Source of the DNA: Bosea sp. NBC_00550
GTDB taxonomy: Bacteria; Pseudomonadota; Alphaproteobacteria; Rhizobiales; Beijerinckiaceae
Length of the DNA stretch: 64,000 nt
NCBI RefSeq assembly: GCF_026020075.1
Contig: NZ_CP102772.1
Span: 5,623,191-5,687,190 of the forward strand
Reading direction: 5' to 3'
Of the stretch, positions 28,989-38,053 are shown in pieces. A program made the position numbers and the translations under genes. Position 1 is the first letter of the stretch, and every line of letters begins with the position of its first letter. The notes below the pieces were generated by a model. The model searched no databases. It was given only the letters and a program-made list of their open reading frames with translations, and had not been told where the DNA came from.

Positions 28989-30224
28989 ATGAACGAGACG
29001 CTGGTCATCGATCGCCTCGGACAGCGCGGCGACGGCGTCGTGCAGGCGCCTTCCGGCCAGGTGTTCGTGCCCTATGCGTTGCCGGGCGAGACGGTGCGTG
29101 CCGTGGTCGATGGCGAGCGCGGCCAGCTCGTCGAGATCATCGCGTCCGCTTCCCGCATCGCCGCGATCTGCCCGCTCTTTACCCGGTGCGGCGGCTGCGC
29201 CGCGCAGCACATGGCGCCCGGCCTCTATCGCGAATGGAAGCGCCAGCAGGTCGTGACGGCACTGAGCCGCGCCGGCGTCGAGGCGCCTGTCGCCGATCTG
29301 ATCGATGCCCATGGCGAGGGCCGTCGCCGCGTCACCTTCCATGCCCGCCGGCAGGGCGAGACCATGTTGGTCGGCTTCATGGCGGCGCGCAGCCATGAAC
29401 TGATCGCCGTCGAAGCCTGCCCGGTTCTGGCGCCGGGGCTGGCGCGGGCGCCGGCCGTCGCGCAGATGCTGGCGAACCGCATGGGCGGAGCGAACAAGCC
29501 GCTGGATATCCAGATCACCGCCTCCGAAGCCGGGCTCGATGTCGATATGCGCGGCCATGGCCCGCTCGGCGACAAGCTCAGGCTCGCCTTGACCCAACTC
29601 GCGGAACGGCTGGATCTCGCACGGCTCTCCAACCATGGCGAGATCGTCGTCGAGCGTCGCCCGCCCTTGCAGCATATGGGCAAGGCCCTGGTCGCGCCGG
29701 CCGCAGGCGGTTTCCTGCAGGCGACGGCAGCTGGCGAGGAGATTCTGGCCGGGCTTGTCATGGCGGCGCTGCCGAAGGGCAAACGCGTCGCCGATCTCTT
29801 CGCCGGCTGCGGCCCGTTCAGCTTCCGCCTCGCCGAGCGCATGCAGGTCCTCGCCATCGAGAGCGACAAGGCGGCGACGCTGGCGCTGAGCCGGGGAGCA
29901 GGGGCGACGCAAGGCCTCAAGCCCGTCACGACCGAGACGCGCGATCTCTTCCGCCGTCCGCTGCTGGAGCATGAGCTCAACGGCTTCGACGCCATCGTGC
30001 TCGATCCGCCGCGCGCCGGTGCGGAGGCGCAGGTCAAGCGATTGGCGGCCTCGAAGGTCAGGGACGTGATCTACGTCTCCTGCGACGCCGGCAGCTTCGC
30101 GCGCGACGCTGCGACGCTGGCTGCGGGCGGATATGCGCTGGAAGGCGTGACACCGGTCGACCAGTTCCGCTATTCCGCCCATGTCGAACTTGTCGGCGTC
30201 TTCCGGCGCGGCAAGAAGGGCTGA
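28989..30224 (+). CDS. RlmD/RumA-like RNA m5U methyltransferase
   Basis: A SAM-dependent tRNA/rRNA uracil-C5 methyltransferase. An N-terminal TRAM-like part (RLGQRGDGVV, VPYALPGE) is followed by the iron-sulfur cysteines in CPLFTRCGGCAAQH. The SAM motif is VADLFAGCGPFSFRLAE, then LDPPRAGAEAQ, the catalytic Cys in VIYVSCDAGSFARD, and the base Glu near VELVGVF. The 411-residue product lacks nothing obvious. Start is ambiguous: ATG 28989 begins homology, while ATG 28938 has a better ribosome site. The exact target, 23S U1939 or another site, is inference. Confidence 0.88.
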   Translation: MNETLVIDRLGQRGDGVVQAPSGQVFVPYALPGETVRAVVDGERGQLVEIIASASRIAAICPLFTRCGGCAAQHMAPGLYREWKRQQVVTALSRAGVEAPVADLIDAHGEGRRRVTFHARRQGETMLVGFMAARSHELIAVEACPVLAPGLARAPAVAQMLANRMGGANKPLDIQITASEAGLDVDMRGHGPLGDKLRLALTQLAERLDLARLSNHGEIVVERRPPLQHMGKALVAPAAGGFLQATAAGEEILAGLVMAALPKGKRVADLFAGCGPFSFRLAERMQVLAIESDKAATLALSRGAGATQGLKPVTTETRDLFRRPLLEHELNGFDAIVLDPPRAGAEAQVKRLAASKVRDVIYVSCDAGSFARDAATLAAGGYALEGVTPVDQFRYSAHVELVGVFRRGKKG

Positions 30225-30239
30225 GGGCAGGGCTTCAGG

Positions 30240-31652
30240 ATGAGTGCAATTCTCGATCGCATGGCCGGTATCGTCGGTGCGAAGAACATCATCACCGATG
30301 CCGACGCGATGGTGCCCTATCTCAAGGAGTGGCGCGATCTCTTCCGTGGCAAGGCTCAAGGCATCGTTCGCCCCGGCTCCACAGCTGAGGTTGCCGAGCT
30401 GGTGAAGCTCGCGGCCGAGACCGGCACGACGCTGGTGCCGCAAGGCGGCAATACCGGCCTCGTCGGCGGCCAGATCCCGACCGCGGATGGCAGGGAGGTC
30501 ATCCTCTCGCTGCAGCGCCTCGACAAGGTCCGCACCGTCGACACCGAAGGCGATACGATGATCGTCGAGGCCGGCGTCACCCTGAAGCGGGCGCAGGATG
30601 CGGCCGAGGCTGCCGGGCGCCTGTTCCCGCTCTCGCTCGCTTCCGAGGGCTCCTGCACGATCGGCGGCAACCTCGCCACCAATGCCGGCGGCACCGCCGT
30701 GCTCGCCTATGGCAATGCCCGCGAACTCTGCATGGGCCTGGAAGTTGTGCTGCCGGACGGCCGCATCTGGAACGGGCTGCGCCAGCTCCGCAAGGACAAC
30801 ACCGGCTACGATCTGAAGAACCTCTTCATCGGCGCCGAAGGCACGCTCGGCATCATCACGGCCGCGGTGCTCAAGCTCTTCCCGCTGCCGGCGGCGCGCG
30901 CCACGGCCTTCCTCGCCGTGCCCAGCCCGGAAGCGGCGCTGGAGCTGCTGAACGATGCCAAGGCCGGCGCAGGCGGCACGCTCACCACCTTCGAGTTGAT
31001 GCCGCGCGTCGGGCTCGAATTCGTCCTGCGCCACGCCTCCGGCGCGCGCGACCCGCTCTCGGAGCCGTCGCCCTGGTATGTACTGATGGAGGTTTCGGCT
31101 CAAGTTGCCGCCGGGCTCGACGAGCATGTCGAGGCCTTCCTCGGCGACGCCCTGGAGAAGGGCATCGTCACCGACGCTGCACTCGCCGGCTCGCTGACCC
31201 AGCGCGCCGATTTCTGGAAGCTGCGCGAGATGATGTCGGAGGTGCAGACCTATGAGGGCGGCTCGATCAAGCACGACGTTTCCGTGCCGATCCATGCCAC
31301 GCCGGAGTTTCTGAAGCGCGCCATCGCGGTGGTGGAGGCGATGGTGCCGGGCTGCCGGCCGGTGCCTTTCGGCCATCTCGGCGACGGCAACATCCATTTC
31401 AACATCAGCCAGCCCGTGGGCGCGGACAAGGCCGCCTATCTTGCCCGCTGGAGCGAGATGAACGAGGCGGTGCATGCCATCGTCACCGAGCTGCATGGCT
31501 CGATCTCGGCCGAGCACGGCATCGGCCGCCTCAAGCGCGACCTGTTGCCGGGCGTGAAGGATCCGGTCGAGCTCGATCTGATGCGCACGCTGAAGAAGAC
31601 GCTCGATCCGAAAGGGATTCTGAACCCGGGCTCGGTGCTGGCGCAGGGCTGA
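30240..31652 (+). CDS. FAD-linked D-2-hydroxyacid dehydrogenase
   Basis: A 470-residue vanillyl-alcohol-oxidase-type flavoprotein. The FAD domain has VPQGGNTGLVGGQIP, SEGSCTIGGNLATNAGG and IGAEGTLGIITA. The C-terminal domain has PFGHLGDGNIHFN and SAEHGIGRLKRD, the metal and FAD contact motifs. The pattern fits D-2-hydroxyglutarate or D-lactate dehydrogenases. It begins 16 nt after the methyltransferase gene and may share its transcript. A family B repeat follows its stop. Confidence 0.9.
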   Translation: MSAILDRMAGIVGAKNIITDADAMVPYLKEWRDLFRGKAQGIVRPGSTAEVAELVKLAAETGTTLVPQGGNTGLVGGQIPTADGREVILSLQRLDKVRTVDTEGDTMIVEAGVTLKRAQDAAEAAGRLFPLSLASEGSCTIGGNLATNAGGTAVLAYGNARELCMGLEVVLPDGRIWNGLRQLRKDNTGYDLKNLFIGAEGTLGIITAAVLKLFPLPAARATAFLAVPSPEAALELLNDAKAGAGGTLTTFELMPRVGLEFVLRHASGARDPLSEPSPWYVLMEVSAQVAAGLDEHVEAFLGDALEKGIVTDAALAGSLTQRADFWKLREMMSEVQTYEGGSIKHDVSVPIHATPEFLKRAIAVVEAMVPGCRPVPFGHLGDGNIHFNISQPVGADKAAYLARWSEMNEAVHAIVTELHGSISAEHGIGRLKRDLLPGVKDPVELDLMRTLKKTLDPKGILNPGSVLAQG

Positions 31653-31666
31653 GCCCGCTGGGCGCA

Positions 31667-31768
31667 CGTCATGCTCGGGCTTGGCCCGAGCATCTGGCGC
31701 AGGAGGTTCCAGCGCCTCGTTCAGCCGGAGGTCCCCGGGTCTGCGCTTCGCTCCGCCCGAGAATGACG
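31667..31768. repeat. Family B nested palindromic repeat, copy 1
   Basis: Left arm CGTCATGCTCGGGCTTGGCC, itself folding with GCCCGAGCATCT. Right arm GCTTCGCTCCGCCCGAGAATGACG. It is located 15 nt after the hydroxyacid dehydrogenase stop. Related copies are at 55332 (inverted) and 61779. Confidence 0.82.
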
Positions 31769-31853
31769 GCAGCTTAATGAGCAGCCTGCCGCGCGCAAAT
31801 ACTCCTCCGAGCTTCTCTGCCTAAAAAAATGGCAGGACCAGTCTTCCGCCTGA

Positions 31854-31882
31854 TTGACCGCTTTTCGCCGCGTCTCTAGCCT
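31854..31882 (+). promoter_or_regulatory. Sigma-70-like promoter of the ABC importer
   Basis: TTGACC (31854-31859), a 17-nt spacer, then TAGCCT (31877-31882), 35 nt before the ATG of the binding-protein gene. I looked for a thiamine-pyrophosphate riboswitch here because of the NMT1 family and saw none. Confidence 0.5.
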
Positions 31883-31917
31883 TCGGCCCATAAAGAAAAC
31901 ATGAGGGGTTGGCTGGA

Positions 31918-32991
31918 ATGATCGGCGTGGCGCGGATGCTGTCGAATTGCGCATGGGCGAAGGGCTTTGGGCCGACGCGGCGCAGCCTTGTCGGCGCGGC
32001 TTTGGTCGGAGCGGCTGCGTTGGCCGGCGCGATGCCCGCGGCCGCCCAGACCCCTATCAAGTTCACGCTCGACTGGGTCTTCCAGGGGCCGACCTCGCCC
32101 TTCCTCGTCGCGCTCGACAAGGGTTACTACAAGGCCGAGGGGCTCGACGTCACGATGGATCCCGGCCAGGGCTCGGCCGGCGCCGTCCAGCGCGTCGCCA
32201 CAGGCGCTTACGACATCGGCTTCGCCGACGTGAACTCGCTGATCGAGTACAACGCCAAGAACGCCGGCAAGGAGATCCTCTGCGTCTTCATGGCCTATGA
32301 TTTCCCGCCCTTCGGCGTCCATGCGCTGAAGAAGAGCGGCATCGCCAAGCCGGGCGATCTCGCCGGCAAGAAGCTCGGCGCCCCCGTCTTCGACGCCTCC
32401 TTCCGGCTGTTCCCGGCCTTCGCCAAGAAGGTGGGGCTCGACGCCGCGAGTGTCCAGCACGTCAACCTGACGCCGCAATTGCGCGAGCAATCGCTGGTCC
32501 AGGGCACGGTCGATTTCATCTCCGGCCACTATTTCTCGTCGATCCTCGACCTGAAGGCGCGCGGCGTGAAGGCGGAGGACGTCGTCTCGTTCAACTATTC
32601 CGACTTCAAGATGGACGTGTACGGCAACGGCATCATCGTCTCGCCGGCGCTGGCGGCGAAGCCCGAGGTCGTGACCGGCTTCCTGCGCGCCACCGCCAAG
32701 GCCTGGAAGGAGGTCGCCGCCAATCCGGCGCTCGGCATCGCCGCCGCCAAGAAGCGCGACCCGCTGATCGATGAGAAGCTGGAAACCGAGCGCCTCGACA
32801 TGTCGCTGAGGCTGAACGTGCTGACGCCCTTCGTGAAGGAGAACGGCATGGGCGACGTCGAGCCGGCCCGCTTCGCCCGCTCGGTCAAGGACGTCGCCGA
32901 AGCCTTCGGCCTGCCTGCGGCTCCCGAGCCGGACAAGGTCTTCACCGGCAAGTTCCTGCCGCCGAAGGCCGAGCGGATGGTCGCGCCCTGA
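31918..32991 (+). CDS. ABC importer substrate-binding protein, NMT1/THI5-like
   Basis: A 357-residue periplasmic binding protein. The signal sequence has twin arginines (residues 21-22), a hydrophobic stretch and an AAAQ cleavage site near 43, so Tat export is possible. The mature part has KFTLDWVFQGPTSPFLVALDKGYY, the NMT1/SsuA-like opening, and GVHALKKSGIAKPGDLAGKKLG. These bind aliphatic sulfonates, nitriles, pyrimidines or similar small ligands. It heads a three-gene importer locus with the ATPase and permease genes. ATG 31918 is preceded by GAGGGG. The ligand is unknown. Confidence 0.88.
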   Translation: MIGVARMLSNCAWAKGFGPTRRSLVGAALVGAAALAGAMPAAAQTPIKFTLDWVFQGPTSPFLVALDKGYYKAEGLDVTMDPGQGSAGAVQRVATGAYDIGFADVNSLIEYNAKNAGKEILCVFMAYDFPPFGVHALKKSGIAKPGDLAGKKLGAPVFDASFRLFPAFAKKVGLDAASVQHVNLTPQLREQSLVQGTVDFISGHYFSSILDLKARGVKAEDVVSFNYSDFKMDVYGNGIIVSPALAAKPEVVTGFLRATAKAWKEVAANPALGIAAAKKRDPLIDEKLETERLDMSLRLNVLTPFVKENGMGDVEPARFARSVKDVAEAFGLPAAPEPDKVFTGKFLPPKAERMVAP

Positions 32992-32998
32992 CCGCTGC

Positions 32999-33077
32999 CG
33001 TCATGGCCGGGCCTGACCCGGCCATCTCCTTGGAGCCCTTCCTTCCCGAGATTCTCGGGGCAAGCCCGAGAATGACG
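32999..33077. repeat. Family B-like palindromic repeat inside the ABC locus
   Basis: A shorter relative: CGTCATGGCCGGGCCTGACC with CCGGCCATCTC on the left, GATTCTCGGGGCAAGCCCGAGAATGACG on the right. It fills the gap between the binding-protein stop and the ATPase start. Confidence 0.7.
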
Positions 33078-33082
33078 CCCGG

Positions 33083-33883
33083 ATGGCCGTGACAACAGAA
33101 CCGCCTCTCGTCGAGCTGCGTCAGGTCAGCCTCGCCTATGGCAGCGGCCCTTCGCGCATGCAGGCGCTGGAGGATGCGACGCTCTCCATCGCCAAGGGCG
33201 AATTCATCGCCGTGGTCGGGCCTTCCGGCTGCGGCAAGTCGACCCTGATGAAGCTCGTCACCGGGCTGCTGCCGCCCACCGGCGGCGAGGTACGGGTCCA
33301 CGGGCAGGTGGTCAAGGGTCCGATCCGCGGCGTCGGCATGGCCTTCCAGGCGCCGACGCTGATGCCCTGGCGCACGACGCTCGACAACATCCTGCTGCCG
33401 CTCGAGGTGGTCGAGCCGCACAAGCGGCGCTTCCGCGCCAACAAGGCCGAATATGTCGCGCGCGTCGAGGCGTTGCTGGCCTCGGTCGGTCTCGGCGGCT
33501 TCGGCGAGAAATACCCGTGGCAGCTCTCGGGCGGCATGCAGCAGCGCTCCAGCCTGTGCCGGGCGCTCATCCACGACCCCGACATCCTGATGCTAGACGA
33601 GCCCTTCGGCGCGCTCGACGCCTTCACGCGCGAGGAGCTCTGGGGCGTGATGCAGAAGCTCTGGATGGAGCGCCGCTTCACCGCCGTGCTCGTGACGCAC
33701 GACCTGCGCGAGGCGGTCTATCTCGCCGACACCGTCTATGTGATGAGCCGCCGCCCAGGGAAGATCGTCAAGATCCGCAGGATCGAGCTGCCCCGCCCGC
33801 GCACGCTGGAGACGACCTTCACGGTCGAGTTCGTCGACATCGTCCACGAACTGCGCGAGCGCATCCATCTGGAGCATGCGTGA
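33083..33883 (+). CDS. ABC importer ATPase (SsuB/TauB-like)
   Basis: A 266-residue nucleotide-binding subunit. Walker A is GPSGCGKST (about 46-54), Q-loop AFQAPTLMPW, signature LSGGMQQR, Walker B ILMLDEPFGALD and switch His in LVTHDLREA. It powers the importer formed with the genes either side. ATG 33083 starts 6 nt past the repeat. The length and motifs are complete. Confidence 0.93.
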   Translation: MAVTTEPPLVELRQVSLAYGSGPSRMQALEDATLSIAKGEFIAVVGPSGCGKSTLMKLVTGLLPPTGGEVRVHGQVVKGPIRGVGMAFQAPTLMPWRTTLDNILLPLEVVEPHKRRFRANKAEYVARVEALLASVGLGGFGEKYPWQLSGGMQQRSSLCRALIHDPDILMLDEPFGALDAFTREELWGVMQKLWMERRFTAVLVTHDLREAVYLADTVYVMSRRPGKIVKIRRIELPRPRTLETTFTVEFVDIVHELRERIHLEHA

Positions 33884-33909
33884 CCATGACCTGTGATCAT
33901 GGACGCTCG

Positions 33910-34060
33910 CCGTCATTCCGGGGCCCCGCGTCAGCGGCGAGTCCGGAACCCATGAACACGCCGCTGCTTGATGAAGCGCGACGGCGACTTGCGCCTGCTC
34001 CGGCTCCCACGGTCTTCATGGGTTCCGTGCTCATGCCTGCGGCATGCCCCGGAATGACGG
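33910..34060. repeat. Family A repeat, copy 3 (variant inner arms)
   Basis: Outer arms CCGTCATTCCGGGGC / GCATGCCCCGGAATGACGG. The inner pair is GGAACCCATGAACAC ... TTCATGGGTTCC, a variant shared with copy 6 at 43927. It lies between the ABC ATPase and permease genes. Confidence 0.82.
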
Positions 34061-34069
34061 AGTAGTCCG

Positions 34070-34846
34070 ATGACCGAGACGCAAAGGCGCCTGCTGCTGG
34101 TCGCCATGCCCTGGCTCGCCATGATCGGCCTGCTGCTGATCTGGGAGCTGGCCTGCATCGTTTTCGATGTGCCGGAGATTCTGGCGCCGCGCCCGACGCG
34201 GATCATCGAGACGATGATCCTGCGCTGGGACATCCTGCTGCGCTTCTGCCTGGAGACGCTCTGGACCACCCTGATCGGCTTCGCGCTGGCGATCGGTTTC
34301 GGCCTGCTGCTCGGCCTCGCCATCGGCGCCTCGCCCTTCGTCTATTCGGGTCTCTACCCGCTGCTGATCGCCTTCAACGCGATCCCGAAGGTGGCCATCG
34401 TGCCGATCCTGATGATCTGGGTCGGCGTCGGCGCCTTGCCGGCGGTGATCACCGCCTTCGTCATCTCCTTCTTTCCCATCGTCGTGAATGTTGCCACGGG
34501 GCTCGCCACCATCGAGCCTGAGATGCGCGACGTGATGCGCTCGCTCGGCGCGAGCCAATGGCAGATCCTGACCAAGGTCGGTGTTCCCCGCGCCATGCCC
34601 TATCTCTTCGCCAGCCTGAAGGTCGCGGTGACGCTCGCCTTCGTCGGCTCGGTGCTGTCCGAGACGGTTGGCGGCAATCGCGGCATCGGCTTCCTGATGC
34701 TCTCGGCCGGCGCGCGCAACGACGCGCCGACGACCTTCGCCGGCCTGTTCTCCATCGCCATCATGGGCATGGCGCTCTATGCGCTCTGCGCCCTGGTCGA
34801 GCGACGGATGACCCGCTGGGCCTTCCGCGGCGAGATCGTCGCCTGA
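34070..34846 (+). CDS. ABC importer permease
   Basis: A 258-residue inner-membrane permease of the SsuC/TauC type with about six helices. The EAA-like loop is ATIEPEMRDVMRSLGASQWQILTKVGVPRAMPYLF, the coupling site to the ATPase. It follows the ATPase across a repeat element. Permease of the same transporter by position; the ligand is unknown. Confidence 0.92.
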   Translation: MTETQRRLLLVAMPWLAMIGLLLIWELACIVFDVPEILAPRPTRIIETMILRWDILLRFCLETLWTTLIGFALAIGFGLLLGLAIGASPFVYSGLYPLLIAFNAIPKVAIVPILMIWVGVGALPAVITAFVISFFPIVVNVATGLATIEPEMRDVMRSLGASQWQILTKVGVPRAMPYLFASLKVAVTLAFVGSVLSETVGGNRGIGFLMLSAGARNDAPTTFAGLFSIAIMGMALYALCALVERRMTRWAFRGEIVA

Positions 34847-34876
34847 GATTTCCCGGCTGGGCTGCCCTCGGAGCCG

Positions 34877-35030
34877 CCCCGTCATTCCGGGGCATGGCGA
34901 AGCCATGAGCCCGCAACCCAGAACCGATCCGCCCCATCGTAACGCGGGCTGGTCGTCTACATCTTCTCGATGAACGGCATCGGTTCTTGGTTCCGGGCTC
35001 GATCCTTCGGATCGGCCCGGAATGACGGGG
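34877..35030. repeat. Family A nested palindromic repeat, copy 4
   Basis: Outer arms CCCCGTCATTCCGGGGC / GGCCCGGAATGACGGGG; inner arms CCCAGAACCGAT / ATCGGTTCTTGG. It lies between the convergent permease and gamma-glutamyltransferase genes. Confidence 0.85.
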
Positions 35031-35049
35031 AGATTCCTCGCAAAATGTT

Positions 35050-36648
35050 CTACGGCGTCGCGACGTAGCCGTCGCGGCGCGGATCGGCGGCCCCGGTGAA
35101 GATGCCGGTCGCCGGATCGACCGCAACCCCCTGCATGCCGCCGCAGCGCATCGTCCAGCCGACATCGAAAGCCCTGGCGTCGTGCCCGCGCCGTATGAGC
35201 TCGGCGATGGTCTCGGGCACGATCCGGTTCTCGATCTCGACGAGGCGCCCATCCCAGAGCCGGGCGCGGGGTGCCTCGATCGCGTCCTGCAACGGCAGGC
35301 CGAAGTCGAGATGCTGCACTATGGCCTGCGCCTGCGTCTGCATGATGCCGTAGCTGCCGGGCGTGCCGAGCGCGAGCACCGGCTTGCCGTCCTGGGTCGA
35401 GATGGACGGAGACATGCACATCGGCAGCGCATCGCCGGGCTTGGAGCGGTTCGGGCTCTCCGGCTGCACATCCGCCCAGTAGAGGAAGTTGTTGAGGCAC
35501 AGGCCAGTGCCCGGCACGACCACGCCGCTGCCGAACGGGCTGCCGAGGCTCTGCGTGATGCAGATCAGGTTGCCCTCGCTGTCGGCGATCGAGAACGAGG
35601 TCGTGTGCGCCTGATCCTCGTTCTCCTGCGGCGTCCACTGCTCAGTCGGCCCGGTCACCCGCTTGCCGTCTGTGAGACGCTTGCGCAGCCGTTCGATCGC
35701 AGCGTCGGACAGCATCTCGGCAAGCTTCTCCGGGCTCGGATTGTTGTGGGCGATGCGCTCGCCGGCGGCGAGGCGGATCGCGCGGTAGACGAGGTCGAGA
35801 TGATCCGGCCCATCCTTCGGCAGGGCGGCGAGATCGAGCCCATCGAGGAGGCGCAACGTCAGCAGGAGCTGGAAGCCCTCGCAGGACGGCGGCGGCACAT
35901 GCACGGAAAGCCCGCGATAGGAAGCCGCCAGCGGCTCGCGCCAGACGGTCTTCACCGCGGCGAGGTCGGCCATGGTCAGCGAGCCGCCGAGTGCCTGCAG
36001 ATGCGTGACGACGCGCTCGCCCAGCGCGCCGCGGTAGAAATGATCGGGTCCCTTCTCGGCGATCTCGCTCAACGTCCTGGCAAGGTCGGACTGGACCAGC
36101 AGCGAGCCGAGATGCAGCGTCTCGCCACCGGGCTGATAGTTCGCGGACCAGGCCGGATAGAGAGCGGGATAGGTCTTCAGCAGCGGGTCGTTCTCCTCGA
36201 ACTCCGCGGCGCCGAACTCGGCCAGCGCGAAACCATCCCGGGCCAGAGCGATCGCCGGCGCGAAGACATCAGGCAGCGGCTTGCGGCCATAGCTCTTCAC
36301 GAGTTCGCACCAGCCGGCGAGATTGCCGGGGGAGGCGACGGCGAGCGCGCCCCGCTCGAGGTCGGTGCGCTTGCTGAAGCGCTCTGCCGGGAAGCTGGCG
36401 GGCACCGGCGGCACGAAATCGAGCACGCGCACGCGCTGCTCGGCCGCGACCCACATCGTCGCGAAGCCCATCCCGGCGAGGCCCGACATGAAGGGTTCGA
36501 CGACGTTGAGCGCGGCGGCGGTCGCGGCGGCGGCATCGAAGGCGTTGCCGCCCTGCGCCAGGACGCGCGCGCCGGCCTGTGCCGCCAGTGGATGGGCCGC
36601 GGCGACCATGCCGTGGCGGGAGGTCATGGTGGGGCGGCGGCCGTGCAT
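35050..36648 (-). CDS. Gamma-glutamyltransferase family protein
   Basis: A 532-residue N-terminal-nucleophile hydrolase of the gamma-glutamyltranspeptidase family. The likely nucleophile is the second Thr of the TT in EDQAHTTSFSIADSEGN, where self-cleavage makes two subunits. Other family blocks: VAAAHPLAAQAGARVLAQGGNAFDAA, VASPGNLAGW, PPPSCEGFQLLLTLR and GTPGSYGIMQT. No signal peptide is evident, so it may be cytosolic, unlike E. coli GGT. I chose ATG 36648, which has AGGAGACGAAGC ahead of it; a longer frame starts at 36675. It converges with the ABC permease gene across a repeat. Confidence 0.9.
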   Translation of the reverse strand: MHGRRPTMTSRHGMVAAAHPLAAQAGARVLAQGGNAFDAAAATAAALNVVEPFMSGLAGMGFATMWVAAEQRVRVLDFVPPVPASFPAERFSKRTDLERGALAVASPGNLAGWCELVKSYGRKPLPDVFAPAIALARDGFALAEFGAAEFEENDPLLKTYPALYPAWSANYQPGGETLHLGSLLVQSDLARTLSEIAEKGPDHFYRGALGERVVTHLQALGGSLTMADLAAVKTVWREPLAASYRGLSVHVPPPSCEGFQLLLTLRLLDGLDLAALPKDGPDHLDLVYRAIRLAAGERIAHNNPSPEKLAEMLSDAAIERLRKRLTDGKRVTGPTEQWTPQENEDQAHTTSFSIADSEGNLICITQSLGSPFGSGVVVPGTGLCLNNFLYWADVQPESPNRSKPGDALPMCMSPSISTQDGKPVLALGTPGSYGIMQTQAQAIVQHLDFGLPLQDAIEAPRARLWDGRLVEIENRIVPETIAELIRRGHDARAFDVGWTMRCGGMQGVAVDPATGIFTGAADPRRDGYVATP

Positions 36649-36697
36649 GCTTCGTCTCCTCGTCGTCTTCTGCAACGATCAGAGCATGATTCCGGCC

Positions 36698-37465
36698 CTA
36701 GAACAGGCTGCCTTGCCCATCATCGGCGGGAGGCCGGGCCGCTTTGCGCGCATGACGCTTCGGCTCTTCGCTCGGTTCGGAGCGAGGCAGGTCGGCGAGA
36801 GGCAGCTGCACCTCCGGCGCGTCGTTGGCGACCTTGTTGACGGCGCTGCCGATGGCGACGGCCTCCAGAAGATCGTCCGGCGGCGGCTTCAGCAGCCGGG
36901 CCGTCTGCTGCGGGGTGCTCTGAGGATCGAGCCAGGCGTCATGGTCATCAGGGTCCAGGATGATCGGGCTGCGGTGATGGATCGGTGCCATCAGTCCATT
37001 GGCGGGTCCGGTCATCATCGCCACCGTGTCGATCTCGGAACCATCCGGCGAATTCCAGGTCTCCCACAGCGCGGCGAAGGCGAAGAAGCCGCGATCCGGC
37101 CGGCGGAACAGGAAGGCTTCGTTCTGCGCCTGGCGGCCGGAGCCGCTGCGCCGCCATTCATAGAAGGCATCGGCCGGCAGCAGGCAACGCCGGCGCGTCA
37201 GCGCGTTGCGGAAGGAGGGCTTCTCGGCCGCGCTCTCGCTGCGCACATTGATGACGAGCGGGAAATCCTTGGCGTCCCGGACCCAGCCGGGGATGAAGCC
37301 CCAGCGCATCAGCAGGAAGCGCCGCGCCCCGTCATGCGGCAGCACGACAGGAATCGGCTGCGTCGGTGCGATATTGTAGCGCGGCGGGAAATTCGGCTGC
37401 TCGCGATAGCCGAAGGTCTCGCGCATGGCTTCAGGGGGCAGGGTGATCGCATAGCGTCCGCACAT
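36698..37465 (-). CDS. SRAP-domain protein (YedK/HMCES type)
   Basis: A 255-residue SRAP protein. The catalytic Cys is residue 2 (MCGRY), the residue that makes a thiazolidine link to abasic sites in single-stranded DNA. NIAPTQPIPVV, LPADAFYEWRR and PIHHRSPIIL are conserved; the last usually reads H-x-R-M-P, here H-x-R-S-P. It protects replication forks at abasic sites. The C-terminus is a disordered acidic/basic tail of about 30 residues. It lies between GGT and a hypothetical gene. Confidence 0.92.
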   Translation of the reverse strand: MCGRYAITLPPEAMRETFGYREQPNFPPRYNIAPTQPIPVVLPHDGARRFLLMRWGFIPGWVRDAKDFPLVINVRSESAAEKPSFRNALTRRRCLLPADAFYEWRRSGSGRQAQNEAFLFRRPDRGFFAFAALWETWNSPDGSEIDTVAMMTGPANGLMAPIHHRSPIILDPDDHDAWLDPQSTPQQTARLLKPPPDDLLEAVAIGSAVNKVANDAPEVQLPLADLPRSEPSEEPKRHARKAARPPADDGQGSLF

Positions 37466-37552
37466 GCCGGCTGTTTACGTCGAGACGAGGCGGTCAGATC
37501 AACACTTTCTTTCCGGTTGGCCAAACATAGTCGCCCCGATTCGGGGCAGAAG

Positions 37553-38053
37553 ATGAGCGCCATCGCGACGAATGTGCCGGTCGATGCGCCGGCAAACCGG
37601 GCCGGAAGCGTCGACGCACCCCGTATGTCGACCGATTTCCTCAACCGCTACAGCGAAGCCCTGATGCTCATCGAGATGGCGGCGCTGGATGACACCGTCC
37701 TCGCCGATCTCCAGGCCTGGCACAGCATCAGCTATCGCGAGCATTTCCGCTCCTCTCAGCTGCGCTGTGCGGCCTCGGCGCTCGCGGCCTATGACCGGGT
37801 CGATCTCGTCCGGGCAAGGGCTTTCGAGGATATCTGCCTGTCGATGACCCGGCTGGTGCGGACAGTGTGCGCGCTTCTGACCGAAAAGCCGCAGCCGCCT
37901 GAGTTGCCGATGATCATCGAGGTGGCCGGTGAGGCCCTGCGCCGGCAGATCGGCCGCGCGACGCAGTTCATCAACGCCAACGGCATGATCGATATCGCCA
38001 TCTTCGAGGACGCCGCCCTGCAGGAGGAGATCGACGCGCTGCTCGCGCGTTGA
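37553..38053 (+). CDS. Hypothetical alpha-helical protein
   Basis: A 166-residue protein with no family I recognise. It is predicted mostly helical, with a Pro/Ala-rich N-terminus (about 1-20), then FLNRYSEALMLIEMAALDD, HSISYREHFRSSQLRCAASALAAYD and QIGRATQFINANG. ATG 37553 has GGGCAGAAG before it. The stop abuts the 3' end of tlyA on the other strand. Codon use is like its neighbours, which supports a real gene. A hemerythrin-like or DUF fold is possible but unproven. Confidence 0.65.
   Translation: MSAIATNVPVDAPANRAGSVDAPRMSTDFLNRYSEALMLIEMAALDDTVLADLQAWHSISYREHFRSSQLRCAASALAAYDRVDLVRARAFEDICLSMTRLVRTVCALLTEKPQPPELPMIIEVAGEALRRQIGRATQFINANGMIDIAIFEDAALQEEIDALLAR

Noticed and set aside
28845..31667. 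A 940-codon minus-strand frame
   Set aside because: It is antisense to the RlmD-like and hydroxyacid dehydrogenase genes; its residues are almost only A, R, G, D, L, Q, E and H, with no motif.
31773..31917. Possible thiamine-pyrophosphate riboswitch before the NMT1-type binding protein
   Set aside because: None of the conserved CUGAGA-type elements is present; only a sigma-70-like promoter is visible.
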